Shown here: positions 5,402 through 6,725 of the stretch, piece by piece
Numbering within the stretch: position 1 is the first letter of the stretch
Layout: each line of letters begins with the position of its first letter
Made by a program: the position numbers and the translations under genes
The notes under the pieces: generated by a model
The model's input: the letters and a program-made list of their open reading frames with translations, nothing else
The model's database searches: none
Told to the model about the DNA's origin: nothing
Assembly: GCA_011048475.1 (NCBI GenBank)
Contig: DSDZ01000017.1
Span: 1-6,725, forward strand
Direction: 5' to 3'
From: Bacteroides sp.
Lineage (GTDB): Bacteria > Bacteroidota > Bacteroidia > Bacteroidales > GCA-2748055
DNA: 6,725 bases

Positions 5402-6725
5402 TTGAACCGGCGGTATCACCATATACTTCTCGTTATATTCGGATTTCTGTGGGTCACCGGATCAATGGCACAGGACACCACCCTGAATTATCCCCTTCCT
5501 GACGAAGCCGGCTACCCGTTCTCCACTTCCAACCTGAACTCACCCCTGTACCTGGAAAATCCTTCCAATCTCCGTACGACGGTCATCTATGACCCGGTTA
5601 CGGGGAAATACATTTTTTCCGAAACCATCGGCAACTGGAGTTACAGGCATCCCACGGTGATGGACAGGGAGGAGTACCAGGAATATGAATTCAGACAGGC
5701 GGTCAGGGATTACTGGAGGCTGAAATCGAGCGGGGAGTCCCTGGAGTCGCAGCTATCCTTCATCCCTCCGCTGCAGGTGGGGGGGGAGGCTTTCGACCGG
5801 CTGTTCGGATCCAATACAATCAACATCGTTCCCTCGGGAAGTGCAGAGCTTATTTTTGGGTTCAACCTCTCCAAACAGGAAAATCCCAGCATCAGCGAAC
5901 GGCTCAGGAGCGTCCCCTCTTTCACATTCGATGAGAAGATTATCATGAACGTGGCCGGTTCCATCGGCGATAAAATGGCCATGGACATCAGCTACAACAC
6001 AGAGGCCACATTTGACTTTGAGAACCAGACCAAGCTCGAATATTCGGGCAAGGAGGACGAGATCATCAAAAAGATCGAAGCGGGGAATGTGAACCTGCCC
6101 CTGCCCGGCTCCCTGATCAACGGGAGCATGAGCCTGTTCGGTTTGAAGACGGAGCTGCAGTTCGGGAAGCTCAGGGTGACCAGCGTCTTTTCCCAGCAGC
6201 GGGGCGAGTCGTCCGTGATCAACGTCCAGGGCGGGGCACAGCTCCAGGAATACTCGGTCACCGTGGATGATTACGATGCCAACAGGCACTTTTTCCTGAG
6301 CGACTACTTCAGGGACAATTACAACAGGGCGCTTTCCCGGCTGCCGGTGATCACCTCCGATGTCTCGATCACCCGTATCGAGGTCTGGGTGACCAACAAG
6401 ACCATCAACTTTGAGGATTCGCGTAACATTGTGGCGGTGACCGACCTGGCCGAGGCGAATCCGAGATCGGGTGTGATCAGTCCCGTATCGGGACAGACAG
6501 GCGACCATCCCCGGAACGGGGTCAACAACGCTTACGAGCTGCTGACCGAGACCCATGCTGCCATCAGGGATATCAAGAACGCCACCAGCGAGCTGGAGGA
6601 TGCGGGACTGGTGCTGGGGGTGGACTTCGAGAAGATCGAAAATGCAAGGATGCTCTCCCCCAGGGAATTTACTTTCAACGACAAGCTGGGATACATCTCC
6701 CTGAATACGGCCCTGAACACCGATG
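5402..6725 (+). CDS. sprA: Type IX secretion/gliding translocon protein SprA, N-terminal part
   Basis: SprA is the very large outer-membrane barrel through which the Bacteroidetes type IX secretion system exports proteins, first known from gliding motility. The frame is open for 441 codons to the right edge, so the gene is cut by the window; complete homologues exceed 2,000 residues. Recognisable stretches are SPLYLENPSN, VGGEAFDRLFG (126-136), NTINIVPSGSAELIFGFN, the hallmark NTEATFDFENQ (199-209), KKIEAGNVNLPLPGSLINGS, TSVFSQQRGES and NRHFFLSDYFRDNY. I start it at TTG 5402 because the next in-frame ATG (5465) would remove a clear signal peptide: basic NRRYHH, hydrophobic ILLVIFGFLWV, and a likely cleavage after SMA (residue 23). 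CTG 5399 is a less likely alternative. The in-frame stop upstream is at 5366. The family call is firm; the start is inferred. Confidence 0.93.
   Translation, partial: MNRRYHHILLVIFGFLWVTGSMAQDTTLNYPLPDEAGYPFSTSNLNSPLYLENPSNLRTTVIYDPVTGKYIFSETIGNWSYRHPTVMDREEYQEYEFRQAVRDYWRLKSSGESLESQLSFIPPLQVGGEAFDRLFGSNTINIVPSGSAELIFGFNLSKQENPSISERLRSVPSFTFDEKIIMNVAGSIGDKMAMDISYNTEATFDFENQTKLEYSGKEDEIIKKIEAGNVNLPLPGSLINGSMSLFGLKTELQFGKLRVTSVFSQQRGESSVINVQGGAQLQEYSVTVDDYDANRHFFLSDYFRDNYNRALSRLPVITSDVSITRIEVWVTNKTINFEDSRNIVAVTDLAEANPRSGVISPVSGQTGDHPRNGVNNAYELLTETHAAIRDIKNATSELEDAGLVLGVDFEKIENARMLSPREFTFNDKLGYISLNTALNTD

Noticed and set aside
5753..6556. A 267-codon open frame on the - strand opposite sprA
   Set aside because: The + strand frame here encodes conserved SprA motifs without a break; the antisense product shows no family signature.

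Overview
The window is a stretch of core genome from a member of the Bacteroidota (Bacteroidetes) with moderately high GC. It reads left to right as rimP, nusA, infB, ruvA and the 5' part of sprA, all on the + strand. Four things support the assignment. The proteins read like Bacteroidetes homologues, for example NusA with its FSEFKELKNIDR start and IF2 with two N-terminal modules flanking a long charged linker. SprA, the type IX secretion/gliding translocon protein, is restricted to this phylum. The promoter upstream of rimP matches the Bacteroidetes -33/-7 consensus (TTTG, 19 bp, TAnnTTTG). None of the chosen starts has a convincing Shine-Dalgarno sequence, as is usual in the phylum.

Layout. 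Positions 1-204 are an upstream region with a consensus promoter (93-123) and a leader of roughly 75 nt that contains a GC-rich hairpin followed by a T-rich run (150-176). From 205 to 4752 lies a tight translation/transcription cluster: rimP (30S maturation), nusA (elongation, pausing and antitermination) and infB (initiation factor IF2), with gaps of 15 and 6 nt. After 45 nt comes ruvA (Holliday-junction recognition), whose start codon lies in the arm of a perfect inverted repeat. Then, after 22 nt, comes sprA, probably starting at a TTG codon so that a signal peptide is included. sprA runs off the right edge after 441 codons of an expected two thousand or more.

How the genes relate. rimP-nusA-infB is an ancient operon found across bacteria that couples ribosome assembly, transcription elongation and translation initiation. 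In E. coli it continues into rbfA and truB; here a recombination gene and a cell-envelope secretion gene follow instead. rimP, nusA, infB and ruvA all lie in the same reading frame, and each is separated from the next only by the upstream gene's single stop codon.

I see no mobile element, CRISPR array, tRNA or rRNA gene, and no wholly new system. The points most worth a second look are the leader hairpin, the hairpin over the ruvA start, the TTG start of sprA, and the repeat-bearing linker of IF2. Gene identities are secure; the regulatory calls are inferences from sequence pattern only.
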